Source of the DNA: Lamellibrachia satsuma | Lineage: Eukaryota > Annelida > Polychaeta > Sabellida > Siboglinidae | Length of the DNA: 64,000 bases | Direction of reading: 5' to 3' | NCBI GenBank assembly: GCA_033239005.1 | Contig: BSQZ01000001.1 | Location: forward strand, 11,970,000 to 12,033,999 | In this document: in pieces, positions 46,855 through 59,567 of the stretch | Layout: the number at the start of each line of letters is the position of its first letter | How positions within the stretch are numbered: position 1 is the first letter of the stretch | The notes under the pieces: generated by a model | Told to the model about the DNA's origin: nothing | Databases searched by the model: none | The model's input: only the letters and a program-made list of their open reading frames with translations | Position numbers and translations under genes: made by a program

Positions 46855-47648
46855 GTATGCAACTAGGAATGACCCCACTCACCTTTCAACATCCGTATCT
46901 CGGCGTTGCGATGCGTAATCCGAATACTGTGACCTTACACAAACGTCCCAATGAAGAAACTTTCACTATGCCTACTTGTCATTAAAAACATATATGGATT
47001 TCTTATGAAAAGCGGTACGTTAACGACTGTACGCACAAAATCCTTACCCGCGTGCATACAGTAACATAACAATGTTACCGGAAGTGAGGTGCATGTTGGG
47101 TAGTGATGTGTCCTTTGTTAGGCAAATAATCTACACAACAAAAGGAGCCAATTATTAGTCTGACACATTCTACAGCAGGTGACAGTGAGGTGTGCAAAAT
47201 CCTTTGTTAGGCAAACACCACGTGTTTGACCTTTGCAAGAGGATTGTCCACGCACACCTGTCACCTGCTGTAGAATGTGTCAGACTAATAATTGGCTCCT
47301 TTTGTTGTGTAGATTATTTGCCTAACAAAGGACACATCACTACCCAACATGCACCTCACTTCCGGTAACATTGTTATGTTACTGTATGCACGCGGGTAAG
47401 GATTTTGTGCGTACAGTCGTTAACGTACCGCTTTTCATAAGAAATCCATATATGTTTTAATGACAAGTAGGTATAGTGAAAGTTTCTTCATTGGGACGTT
47501 TGTGTAAGGTCACAGTATTCGGATTACGCATCGCAACGCCGAGATACGGATGTTGAAAGGTGAGTGGGGTCATTCCTAGTTGCATACCCTTATATATATA
47601 TATCAGTTACAGGGGCTCAAGCTGATTCAGTTGCCCGTGATTTTAACC
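46731..47648. mobile_element. ~900-bp foldback transposon with target-site duplication
   Basis: Almost the whole element is one inverted repeat. The left arm (46739 to ~47185) and right arm (~47258 to 47639) are complementary, nearly without mismatch, apart from (AT)n length (about 36 repeats left at 46775-46850, about 7 right at 47592-47603). The centre (about 47186-47257) is imperfectly paired around CAAACACCACGTGTTTG. Termini read CACGGGCAACTGAATCAG and its complement. ATTTTAAC(C) flanks both ends (46731-46738/9 and 47640-47647/8), an 8- or 9-bp target-site duplication. No coding frame. Eight bases would suit hAT; nine bases plus long arms would suit Mutator-like elements. Confidence 0.9.
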
Positions 47649-50600
47649 GACTCGAACGGACGAGGTCACGTGATCACGGCGCACCTGACGCGTCTGGTCT
47701 TGTTTCGACCCGGCTCCCGAGACGCACCAGTCTGATGGAATCCGTCTGACGCGTTATTGGTAGCAACCGAAAATGCTGCCCCGCTGTTCCCCGGAGAGTG
47801 CAACTGTAGAGTGGTTGTCTGCGGTTACCGTCTTTGTTCGACCACTTGTGGATGTGCGCATGGGAGCGTTTGCGTGCGATAGAACACTGGCTCGAATGGC
47901 GCGGCATGTGCCTGTCTGCGTTCGTGTAGATGTGCATATTTGTTTGGCTAGTTCTGGTTACGTATTTCAGGCAAAACGATTTTTTTTCTAATATCTTATC
48001 TTCTGAATGTTGACGAAACCCAAACAAATTCGTATCGGAGTCTGACGAAATCTGCACCGACCATGTTAAAACCCAAGGTAAAGTGCTTGCTAATGAGATA
48101 CCATGCATATTTCAATTATATATATTTAGGTATTATTGTAATGTTATGCTATGTGCATGATGGAGAATAATTTGTAGAAAGGCAGGACGGCATGCGTCTG
48201 CCACGCTATGCTATAGGGATCAGGTGGCCCTTGAAGCACGCTAACTAGTGCATCCCCGCCACAACTCAGTTGGGGATTATTCTCAGAACATCATCTCAGT
48301 AGAATTATCCTTATACTGGCCCAGTATAAGGTGAACAAATGGCTCTATCCGAATAAGTGTTTTTCCTCAACGACGCGTCTCCACAACTATGGTACTACAC
48401 AATAGCTCATTCTTGCAGTGCACAATGTATATGCCTAATTAAGGAGGTTCAACAAAGGTGGTCGTTATCGACACAATGTCGTGATTACGGTTTTGTGAAC
48501 TTGCATTATTAATCAATGAAGCGAAGACGATATGCCCCTGTTGATGGAGCCACTTAACATGTCATCTCGGCAGGGAATAATAACGTTTTTGGTCATTACT
48601 TATTTTTCATTGGCTACTCATAGAAGTAAATATCGAAACACGGACTTGCATGGGACATTCCTGAACCGTTATCGCAAGATCTTTGTTGGGAATGATGAAA
48701 ATATTTATCGTAAACCAAATATCACAATGCAGTACTCACAGTTCTTAAAAATGCGTTTGAGGCACTGATATGAGAGGAAGGTGAACCCGTACTGGGATCT
48801 GGGATCTCCCCCAAGGTTAGTCTCAAAGCAACGCATGCGATCGTTGATTTCCCTCGCGGGCATTGCCAATTTCCCAAGTCTTTCTCGGAGGTCATGACGT
48901 TATATTAGCAAATCGATCTGCTACATTTACCATTAGGGAATAAAGACATCACACGTAGATAGATCAATGCAACTGCCTGAAATCAAAACGAAGTTTACTT
49001 TCTGGTGATAATGAAATAGTGACTTTCTTTTAATCGCAATTATTGAGATTTAATTTACTCTTCGTTTCGGCAACCTACGGTGGTCTTCATCGGAAGCTGA
49101 ATTATGGGAAGACTAATTCTTCTCGCCAGATGGCACGGCAAGCAGGCCGTCCTATGCGTTGAGTAAGTAAATGTCAGTAGTTGTGAGTAAAACAAAATCG
49201 CTACTTCATTATTCTCTACAAACTTGATGAACATTTTACATGTTCTGGTGATATGTGAATGCACAGCGTAGACGACTTCGGAAGCTACTTACAAACAGCA
49301 ATTCTTCGCAGTGTCTAAGTCACCTTTCTGGAGAAGGAAAGTGGATATCTCCGTACAAGACCATTGCAACAGCGACGTTTTTAAAAAGGAATTGTTCTTG
49401 CCTGATTGCGAACGTATGCACGTTCAACGTCGCTTTTTCTCTTGACAATGAAACAGCGTTGTTCACAGAAAGCCCCCGTGTGTCAGTGACGTGATAGACG
49501 TTTCCATGCTAACGACATTGAAAAATGTGTACATGGTCGCGTAAAAGAACACTGTTTGCGTCTTGAAATGAAGAACCACAGCACTGATACCATAATTTTC
49601 GCTGTACACAATAATGATTATCTACAACAGTAAGTTGTCACAACATTAGAGGTAAATAGCAACGAATACAGTACAAAATTACACCATCAACAACGGCGAC
49701 GTTGGCAGGACACACACAACGAGTCACAACAGGTGTGGCAAGAGCTCTACCATGCCTTTCGGCACTACTCCAGGAATTCTTATTCGGAGCATGTTAGCCG
49801 AAGTTAAGCAAGGGACACTAACCCTCGAGTTATTAACTGAAACGAAACTTAAGATGCTAAGAACCAAACACTCCAGACGTCGAAAATAGCCAGATCACCA
49901 GACAGCACAGGACGCGACTAGCCACTGACCGGAATTGCATTGATATAATGTAAACACTATCAGACCACACGCTACGAACAACGTTCTTCTTAACCAAGGA
50001 AATACCTGATCAAGAATTGCGGTAGCCATATTTCCTTCTACAAACCAGAATTCCAGAATTGCATGTACTGTGTGTGAAAAGTAAACTAGTGAACTCACCA
50101 ACAGGTGCAAAACAAATAGGTTGTTTGTGTGACTATTGTTATAGTGTCAAGTGTTATAGCAACAAATACACCAATAATAATGTGTAAAAAAAATTGCCAA
50201 ATGACTGGTCTATGTTAAGTCAATATTATGGACGCAACAAAAAATACCTTAATCGAATTCATAACAGAGAAAAATGTATTCATATCTGCACATTACAAAG
50301 TAAACATCGTTCCGCCAGTCACTACACCGAGTGACATTAATAAGCAGAACCGAGTCGAACTGTCATACGAACAGTGAATCAATATTCACGAGGCCACTAG
50401 TGGTTATCTGACATGATCGGCGGTCATGCTTGTTTAATTTGATGCTTTGGACGGATTTACAAACTTGTATCGATTATGACGTTACAGCGTATGACATGTC
50501 ATAGGAGGTTGCGGTTCGCGTGCCACGTTTAGACAAACGTTATAACGAAATGAGCTGACAGGTGTAATAATGGCGAGACGGCTTTATGATAACTGTGTTA

Positions 50601-51335
50601 TGTTCAGCGTCTAAGGAGTGTGCATGCGTGTGTGCGTGAGTGCGTGCGTGTGTGCGTATGCTACCCGGTAGCACGTATTAGCCGGCTACATGTATTAGCA
50701 CGTATTAGCCAGCAGCACGCACGAACTCTAAGGGTTAAGTGAAGCGTAAATACAAATAACTGATTGTCAGGACGTTAGTCGATGCTTATACTTCGAACAT
50801 ACCATATAAAATCCGTAATATCCAACTATGACTTCATTTGCCAGTCATGCGCAGAAATGTCGACTGTGTTCCGTTGGCTTTGGGAGCGAGTTCACTAAGT
50901 CCAAGGATTTCCCTGAAACCACCTTTGCGTCTCAATAATGTAGTTAGTGTTTCCTCCTGATGTGTTGAAAGATCTCTTGGGGGTTAGTGATGCACCCTTA
51001 GGTCTTTCCAGACTCCGGGACTTCCCGCATTCTAGGACAATGGTGTGATGAACAGGTAAGGAGCTCCAATATTTATTTCGTAGAATCCATATTACGTCCA
51101 TTCTCCAGCTTGTTGCGGATGGAAGAGGGCCACTATCAAAGAAGGCCGACGCGACGAACCCGCCAGGCCGTAGAAAAAGGGAAAACCGTAACTAAGGTAG
51201 GCCGACTGCATAAAGAGGGATGTGAGAGGTGGAAAGGGATAACTGGGGCGGTGCAGCAGGAGGCAACGAGGAAGACCATACACATAGTACCTCGATTCTT
51301 CAGCTGACTGCCGGAAGCAACCAACTGATGTGTTC
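47649..51335. other. no confident gene over 3.7 kb
   Basis: Short frames (for example 47773-47991 +, 48532-48768 +, 49255-49494 +, 51092-51343 -) carry no recognised domain and no splice-supported extension. A GTGCGTGAGTGCG-rich patch lies near 50620-50660, followed by a partially duplicated CACGTATTAGCC word. Confidence 0.4.
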
Positions 51336-51339
51336 ACGA

Positions 51340-52452
51340 GCATTTCCCGTTCAATAACTGGATTGGCTCCAGTCTCCAGACTAGCTCCAGTCTCTAGACT
51401 AGCTTCAGTCTCCAGACTAGCTCCAGTCTCCAGACTAGCTCCAGTCTCCAGACAAGCTCAAGTCTCTAGACTAGCTTCAATCTCTAGACTAGCTGCAGTC
51501 TCTAGATTAATTCCAGTTTCTAGACTAGCTTCAGTTTCTAGATTAGCTCCAGTCTCTAGACTAGCTCCAGTCTCTAGATTAGCTCCAGTATCTAGACTAG
51601 CTTCAATCTCTAGACTAGCTCCAGTCTCTAGACCAAATCCATTCCCCAGACTAGTTCCAGTCTCCAGACTAGCTCCAGTCTCTAGACCAGCTAAAGTATC
51701 TAGACTAGCTCAAGTTTCTAGTCTAGCTCCAGTTTCCAGACTAGCTCCAGTCTCTAGACTAGCTCCAGTCTCCAGACTAGCTCCAGTCTCCAGACTAGCT
51801 CCAGTTTCCAGACTAGCTCCAGTTTCCAGACTAGCTCCAATCTCTAGACTAGCTCCAGTCTCCAGAATAGCTCCAGTCTCTAGACCAGCTCCAGTCTTTA
51901 GACCAGCTCCAGTCTCTAGACCAGCTCCAGTCTTTAGACCAGCTCCAGTGTATAGACCAGCTCCAGTTTCCAGACTAGCTCCAGTCTCTAGACCAGCTCC
52001 AGTCTATAGACTCGCTCCAGTCTCTAGACCAGCTCCAGTCTATAGACTAGCTCCAGTTTCTAGTCTAGCTCCAGTTTCCAGACTAGCTCCAGTCTCTAGA
52101 CCAGCTCCAGTATATAGACTAGCTCCAGTATCTAGACCAGCTCCAGTCTATAGACCAGCTCCAGTTTCCAGACTAGCTCCAGTCTCTAGACCAGCTCCAG
52201 TCTATAGACTAGCTCCAGTCTCTAGACCAGCTCCAGTCTTTAGACCAGCTCCAGTCTCTAGACCAGCTCCAGTCTCTAGACCAGCTCCAGTCTTTAGACC
52301 AGCTCCAGTGTATAGACCAGCTCCAGTTTCCAGACTAGCTCCAGTCTCTAGACCAGCTCCAGTCTATAGACTAGCTCCAGTTTCCAGACTAGCTCCAGTC
52401 TCTGGACCAGCTCCAGTCTCTAGACTTGCTCCAGTCTCCAGACCAGCTCCAG
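51340..52452 (+). repeat. 18-bp minisatellite, about 61 copies, open in one frame
   Basis: Units of 18 bp (CTAGCTCCAGTCTCTAGA) encode the hexapeptide LAPVSR in the frame that stays open from 51330 to 52466 (378 codons). Units vary at Leu/Pro, Ser/Tyr/Phe, Val/Ile and Ala/Pro positions. All other frames contain regular stops. A 60-base stretch at 51901-51960 recurs exactly at 52261-52320, 360 bp (20 units) later, showing block duplication. I find no promoter, signal peptide or flanking exon, so I treat it as satellite DNA; a secreted low-complexity protein is the alternative. Confidence 0.93.
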
Positions 52453-52692
<240 letters not shown>

Positions 52693-53366
52693 CTATCTGA
52701 TAATAATATTGCGCAACGCGCGTTGTGAGACTACTTGCGCGAGCGCGTGTGTGCACGTATGTGGCCAATTGCACATACGCATTCCACCGACATGCGTTTA
52801 GGTGAGATCGATGTGCGTAGGACCTATGTATGATGACTGCCTACTGTCTGCTGGGTCAGTGTAAGGTTGATGGCACAAGCACCCCGTATTTTGTTTCACA
52901 CCGCGAAGGCGCATTACAGAACACTGTATTTGTATATTTACAAGGTCGACTAAGCTCGGTTCCCTGGCTTAGTAACACCTGGCGTAATGAGGATCGGCAG
53001 AAGAACGGATGTCCCAAAATAGTATGCTCAAGTTCCACATTTAGATTATTTGCTGCGACAGCGTATTGACGCCACGGCTATTTCTAGCGCGACACACATA
53101 ATGACAAGTCAACGTCTCCACCACGACTGTTGCATTTCAACATCGAGGCCGCAGAGACGTCAACACTGCTAGAAAGCGCGGAATTTCCTTTCACTGCAAA
53201 ACTCTGCATTAAGCAGTGAGCGTGAAAGATGTGTCTAGGTAGGCACACGAGAGTAATATCGACGAAATCGAACGTGTGAACATGTCTTGCGGCTTACGAA
53301 TTGCCGCAAACAAGGGAGTCATAATGTTTTACTCATTAGTTTGAGCACGTAACTTTGCAATGGTGT
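52693..53366. other. no gene seen
   Basis: Short frames on both strands at 52830-53069 are unsupported. Confidence 0.4.
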
Positions 53367-53369
53367 GTC

Positions 53370-53445
53370 TAGGGTCTCGCAAAGGGGGAGCCCAAAGGAG
53401 GAGCCCAAAGGGGGAGGCCAAAGGGGAAGGCCAAAGGGAAGCAAG
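53370..53445 (+). repeat. GGGGGAGCCCAAAG short tandem repeat
   Basis: About five units of 15-16 bp (GGGGGAGCCCAAAG, GAGGAGCCCAAAG, GGGGAGGCCAAAG), degenerate. Confidence 0.75.
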
Positions 53446-53749
53446 CCTAGTCACCCAATTTACCATGTAGCGGCGCAAAAGAAAAATACGGGAAAAAATA
53501 CTAAGCCAAAGGGCAGGGGGGCACGACCCAAACGAACCCCCCTGCCAAATACACTGTAACTAATTCCTATGGTTTGACGTTCGTGTTTACTCCGTTTTCA
53601 ATCCGAATTCATAATTTGGCTGTGAGCTTACATTCCTTCCACATAATAATTAATTATTAATAATTAATATTGTGGTTATTCCTATTTCAATTAAATCGCC
53701 GATGTCCCGTATTTAGGTAGTGGACTCAGTCTGATCAATGTACACTAAA
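53446..53749. other. spacer, no gene
   Basis: Nothing recognised. Confidence 0.4.
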
Positions 53750-53751
53750 CA

Positions 53752-54440
53752 AATCGCCTTGTTTACCGTCCCTACGTACGTGTCTGCTACGTGCTGTTGT
53801 TTACCGTCCCTATGTACGTGTCTGCTACGTCATGTTGTTTACCGTCCCTATGTACGTGCTGCTACGTCATGTTGTTTACCGTCCCTATGTACGTGTCTGC
53901 TACGTCCTGTTGTTTACCGTCCCTATGTACGTGTCTACTACATCCTGTTGTTTACCGTCCATATGTACGTGTCTAGTACGTCACGTTGTTTATCGTCCCT
54001 ATGTACGTGTTTACTACGGCCTGTTGTTTACTGTCCCTATGTACGTGTCTACTACGTCCTGTTGTTTACCGTCCCTATGTACGTATCTACTTCGTCCTGT
54101 TGTTTACCGCCCCTATGTACGTGTCTACTACGTCCTGTTGTTTATCGTCCCTATGTACGTGTCTACTACGTCCTGTTGTTTACCGTCCCTATGTACGTGT
54201 CTACTACGTCCTGTTGTTTACCGTCCCTATGTACGTGTCTACTACGTCCTGTTGTTTATCGTCCCTATGTACGTGTCTACTACGTTCTGTTGTTTACCGT
54301 CCCTATGTACGTATCTACTACGTCCTGTTGTTTACCGCCCCTATGTACGTGTCTACTACGTCCTGTTGTTTATCGTTCCTATGTACGTGTATATTGTTGT
54401 TTACCGTCCCTATGTACGTTTCTATTACGTTCTGTTGTTC
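53752..54440 (+). repeat. 38-bp minisatellite, about 18 copies
   Basis: Unit CTACTACGTCCTGTTGTTTA followed by CCGTCCCTATGTACGTGT. Two units are truncated (near 53850 and 54390). Thirty-eight is not a multiple of three and the unit has no stop in any + frame, so all three + frames are open for 200-240 codons and translate to the same Cys/Val/Tyr-rich cycle in shifted phase. This is an artefact of composition. Confidence 0.94.
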
Positions 54441-56845
54441 TCTGTTGCACAACGCACCTTGCATTGTAAATACAGCGATATCGCGACTGTTTACCGGCGC
54501 TTCATTAAAATCTTACATGATGATAAATAGTACTTCGCGCCAAGTATGTTCGTCATTGGTCCTCTTGAACATGTTTTCTATTTCACGTCACTTTATTACA
54601 CAGTAAACAAGACGTAAAACCGGCGTTCACCGGCCGGGTCGTCAAGTGTTTTCGACCGCTAGGTTTTCGTAACCCCAGGGCATCGTGACATGTACAATGA
54701 CCGTTACTGCATCCCACAACGGAGAGTGGGAATATATCTTCCTGACTCCATGATGGATGCACATGTTCCCACTGCGGTCACTTCACCGATGACCATCAGC
54801 TTTCATCGAGTACTCTTCCCATGCGCCTAATGGGATTGGAGGTAAGAGAGGTTACAGTGGAATTCGACGCGGAAGAAGATGACGACGCATCGAACTGAGA
54901 TAGCGTGAGAGCACTGTAAGGACGGTCATCTGACGACAGACGGACCAGGCCGGGACAACAGCACTAGAGATAGTGTACTATCGCACGTCACCGGCGTCAG
55001 GTGGCAGTTAATGGCAGTCTGATAGCGAAGGTGTTTGCCTACGTCAGGTGGACCGGGGTCGATTCAGGCGCGTCGGGGGCATTGGTTCGGTAAATATATC
55101 CGATGGGCGGGATGTAGTTATTATATTAAATCGAGAGGACTAGGAGAAGTATATCAAACTGTTATTGTAGGCGTTACGGTACATAAATTGCTAAGCGGGG
55201 ACTCCTAGTTTCCTATTATGAACCCCCAGAACTTGTGTAATCCACCGTTCACACGCTCCTCCACAGGGCCAACAACAAATGCAGGCGTTGCATTCTGCCC
55301 ATGGCACTTTTACTGCGAGTAGATTGTTTACTGGTTGCGCTAAATACATTATCTAGCATATTTGCTAAAATTCCATCCTAAACCGATTTAGCCTATCGCA
55401 AATCCAGTTCGTTGATGTCCTAATATGTAGTGTGTGAATAGATTAAGGAATACCCGCAGTCGGTTTATGAAAAAGTGGGTATTTGTTTAAGTCACTTAAA
55501 GAATTGAACATAGTCGTTAGATCTAGTAAGGTTTAAATTAGAAGATATCCAAAACAGTAAACACTGTGCGAGTCAATGTCGATCATGGCCGTCACTTCCG
55601 TCCTCTCGCTGGTCACATGATAAAGTTACGAAATTTCACCAAGGGTGAAATTCATGAGGTTTCAGCGTTTCCATTTTCACTTCACTTAATGTTTGACCAA
55701 ACATTACGTAATTTAATAGTTTAATTATTTCACAAAAACGACATACAAATGTTGCATAAACGAGCTAGCATGTTGCAGTGGATACTAGGTAGGTTTGATT
55801 TTTCGCAAAATCAATTTGAAATGACGTTAGCGAAAACATCGAATTGAGGAGGGACATTTAACTAAGTTTATAAAATGACATCATAACTGTCTGTTGAAAG
55901 TGGACATTTGGGTAAGCATACATATTAATAGACAGACACCGAATACATTCCATGCATAGCACTCCTGTCCCAACATAGCACTCCTGTCCAAATATCGATC
56001 TAAAAACAGAACTCAATAAACACTGGATGGCCGCGATGGCTCTTAAGTAGTCATATTTCTAGGAGAGGCATGAATGAGTCATGATTTATGCAGGGTTACT
56101 GGTGTTTGAATGGAGCATGTTTGTTAATCTGGAGTACTAGACGACCGACAAACGGTGAACGGTGTATGAATATTACATGAGGTCGTACACAGAGCGACGT
56201 CACAGCTGGGGTGGGGTCAGCCTAGTGGGATGGACGACTTGCTAATAGGACGAATGTGGAATGTCTGGGGAATATAAGTTGCAAAAAAGTATGCATCAAA
56301 TAATTAGCATTTTAAAACGTGATACTAGTGCGTACTCATCCAGTTGAGGGCACCAGTAGATTGGTTGATCTGAAGCAAATTTTGCCGTTCGTAACTTGGA
56401 CGGAGGCTCAACGGTTTGGTGGAAATACCGGTTGGAACCACGTGCCGGGGGGGGGGGGCGTCCACCCAGTCGCTTTATGAGGATAGGGTACAATTTGCCG
56501 ACTCGCTTAGCGCCTGACGCTTTGGAAGGAGATTGGAAATACGTGTATTTTGCATGGGATACTAAAAGCCAAAGCAACCTGATGTGTAGGTCTATGTCAG
56601 GGGAATTAAAATATCCTCCCACACACTACTACGCTCAATTACGGTGTAGTACGAACACCAAACACGTAGAAGCTGAAACACGATCCACGACGTTCATCGA
56701 AACGAAAGCTATTCCGAGCGTTCGATCCGTCAGTGCGCCTGTCGCACAAGCTTCCTAGTGTTCAGTGGTGTCGTCCATCACCGCCTTGCTTTTCCAGGCG
56801 CACTGTGTCGACACGCGGTACGGTAGGCCCTCGGTCGCGTAAAAA
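54441..56845. other. no gene seen; one dispersed repeat
   Basis: About 55375-55480 (ACCGATTTAGCCTATCGC, then GCAGTCGGTTTATGAAAAAG) is similar to 61690-61800 and marks a low-copy interspersed element. Overlapping frames on both strands at 56296-56758 flank a nine- to ten-base poly-G run and are unsupported. Confidence 0.4.
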
Positions 56846-56849
56846 CTCT

Positions 56850-57090
56850 CGTCCATTCCAAAGCCAACTCGACTTCTCTGCGAAGCAGTCAGCCTCGCTG
56901 CATTTACTGCGTGAAGTATATTCGTATGTAGCCGGGTAATCGTTTATACAGCTGATTTAACCGGAGCAACGAGGAGTAAACGAAATTGCCCAAGCTTTGA
57001 AATGGCAGCTAGATGTTTCGAACCCGGATTCTTTTGATTGGGAGTCCGATTTTCTAATCACCCCAATCTAATCGCCCTAGTGTCTCGTGC
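56850..57090 (-). mobile_element. tRNA-derived SINE, copy 2 (diverged)
   Basis: Shares with copy 1 (31965-32297) the body words TCCATTCCAAAGCCAACTCG / TTCATTCCAACGCCATCTCG and GCATTTACTGCGTGAAG / GCAATTACTGCGCGAAG, ACGAAATTGCC, and the head with box B-like GGTTCGAAAC on the - strand. The L2-like tail of copy 1 is missing or unrecognisable here. Copy 2 is clearly older. Confidence 0.7.
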
Positions 57091-59075
57091 ACATCTCGGC
57101 AAACGTTTTACTTACCTGCAATGTACGTGACACGGTCCCCGGTGCCAGAAGCAGCCGATTTTGTACACTCTCATATATATACATATATATCATACACAAC
57201 ATTCGTTGGCCTTATTTATCCTTTACACCAGTGTCGTTACGTTTGTAATTATAGTAACGTAGATATTTGTTGCATGTTCACACCAGTATGACTATCGGCA
57301 TCGTTCACCAGTCGAGTGATATAAAGCCGACACTGATCTACGCTGGCGCTATCTCAGTAACAAGTAACGGGATCTTGCAGCGGGCTGGCGCTATATAGGC
57401 CATTTGACAATGTTATGAATGGCCATCCCTGGATGGGCTGGCGAGGCGACGCACAACGTCTCGGTTGCGCAATAAATGTTCACCCGCCATATCCGGTCGA
57501 GTAACGCAACAAGCGACCGCAGACGATCCTCCAGAGGAGAGGATTAGAGGATTAACGACGTCGTCACTTGGGCGATATGCCTGTAGTTAACTTAGTATGC
57601 GTATAAGCCGGTGCTAATAGGGTGTGCCGGTGTATGTGTCGTTTCAATGGTAGACCAAGACATGCGTGACGGGGTGGCCATGCGTGTCTGGCTGCCTGTG
57701 TGCCATGTGTGCTGAACGTGATAGGCATCCGTGTATAAGTTAGTTATATAAGTGGAACACAAACGGTTGTAACAGCAAAACATCAGGTTATGTACGTTCG
57801 TGCGTTTGGTTGGTGCTTTCGTGATCTTGAGTGTATGCGTGTATGTGCGTTGTTGCGTAGTTTTGTACAGGCAGCATAATACACGCACTACACAAGTAGT
57901 CTTAATACAAACATGGGATTCAATCGCCCAGCTCAACCTGGGTGGGTTGCCTTAAAATCTCGCATGTCGCAGAACGATGTTGATGCCGAGACGACGACGA
58001 CGACGACGCTAATGACGATGATGAATGTGAGTGTGCAACAACAGCGACAAACGGCGAATCCGCGAGTGCGAGGGAAACGACAGAAACCTTTCATGTCCCA
58101 TCTGTTTTGTGGCCCAACCTCCTATCTCTACAATTTTATGGGCCAATCTCTCACGTCCTACGCACTACAACAGCCATCCTCTATATACTGTACACATGTC
58201 CGGTTTCGAAGCTTAGACCTTGTTCAGTTAAGCAATGCAACCACATTAACACCACATGCAATGGCTTACATAATGGGTTCTTTTCAGCTGATTTGATGTT
58301 CTTAAATACAAGCGCATATTTTTAATCGCTGCTCGGTCACGACCCACAAGAGTACCCATCGTGGTAAATAATTTACGTAACACGCCGTCCGAATGCTGGG
58401 CACACCCTTACGTGTTTTCACATGGGTCGTTTCTTTCACTGTGTTAACTTTATACAGACCGTCATTCGCGTACATAATAACAACAAACGATCTCCCTTTA
58501 AAATCCCCAAAACCAACCTACCTGGCTGTGTCGATACAGTAACACGTCACTCCCGCCAGTTAGATCTAACCCGATAAACCACCACAGTTCACAAAAGTCG
58601 CCTGCGCTCTGAGCGACTGCACTCGCACTAACGGGCACTGGCGTCTCCACTGTTATGACTGCGCCATTCAATGACTAACTTATACACACCGGCATACGCA
58701 CTTATATAAACTCTGGTGACCCGGACATAGGCCGCTACATCACGGGAACTCGCGTAAACACTAGAAGACAACAACGCCCGCGTCGGGTTCTCGTCGTTCA
58801 CCGGCTGTCATTACTGCTGCTACATTCGTCCTTAGTCGTAATAAAGTCTTTCAAGCGCACATAGTCATGATAATTGTGTCACTCACTAAACATTACCAGA
58901 TAAAACGCTGTTTATTGAAAGATTGACTCACTCTGCCAATGTTTTCACGTCGATAGCTGGCCGCCGCCACGGGCATAACTAGAAATATTTGATGTGTAAG
59001 GATTATATACTATAGGCCTTTGTCCTTAGGCAGCAACGGACGACCCTAGCTCATGACGCGATTTGGGAGTCCCAA
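57091..59075. other. no confident gene
   Basis: A + frame at 57913-58296 includes a (GAC)n microsatellite at 57990-58012 and otherwise lacks recognised motifs; an overlapping - frame (57592-57936) is likewise unsupported. Confidence 0.4.
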
Positions 59076-59079
59076 CGGA

Positions 59080-59200
59080 CGGTCCTTGGACGGTATTGGA
59101 CGGTCATGAACAGTAACGGACGGTCCGTGGACAGTATTGGACGATACTGGGGCGGCAACGGACGGTATTTGGGCGGCGACAACGGACGGTATTTTGGGCA
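59080..59200 (+). repeat. degenerate GGACGGT repeat
   Basis: About ten loosely spaced words of GGACGGT, GGACAGT and GGACGAT, each followed by a variable 5-9 bases. Confidence 0.6.
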
Positions 59201-59567
59201 GCACCGGAGGTCCTGTGATAGTCTACCGATTGTTTACGAAAGGCGTCCGAAAAAGTCTTTCTAAATGTTATCAGATGTGCGGCGTTATCTTAATGGTAAT
59301 CAGATTCCTGCCATTCGATCAAATGTATTTTTGGCGTTTCATGTGTTCGTCTCGACTTTACAGTCGTTCTGCCAATTACTATGCGTCAACATTTTAAATT
59401 GCCAAGTGTTTTACGACTGTGCAGCTTCTCTCTGACGCTCGGCAGGAGAATGAATGCCGCCCTGCAGTGATTAATGCACTGGCTTCCTTGCGAGTATGTT
59501 TTCCAAGAATGCGACATTACACGCGCAGGCCCCGACTTCAGCTTACATGAAAAAGTCGACGTTTTCA

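Noticed and set aside
49785..49830. 5S rRNA-like word GCCGAAGTTAAGCAAGG
   Set aside because: Only about 16 bases match; the rest of a 5S gene is absent on both sides.
51092..51343. LINE C-terminal tail (basic frame with QAVEKGKTVTKVGRLHKEG)
   Set aside because: Superficially like LINE tails, but the diagnostic GHVLR, GRP and final RW motifs are missing.
56296..56758. Overlapping frames of about 110-120 codons on both strands
   Set aside because: Neither has a recognisable domain; they span a poly-G run, and openness in both strands suggests composition.
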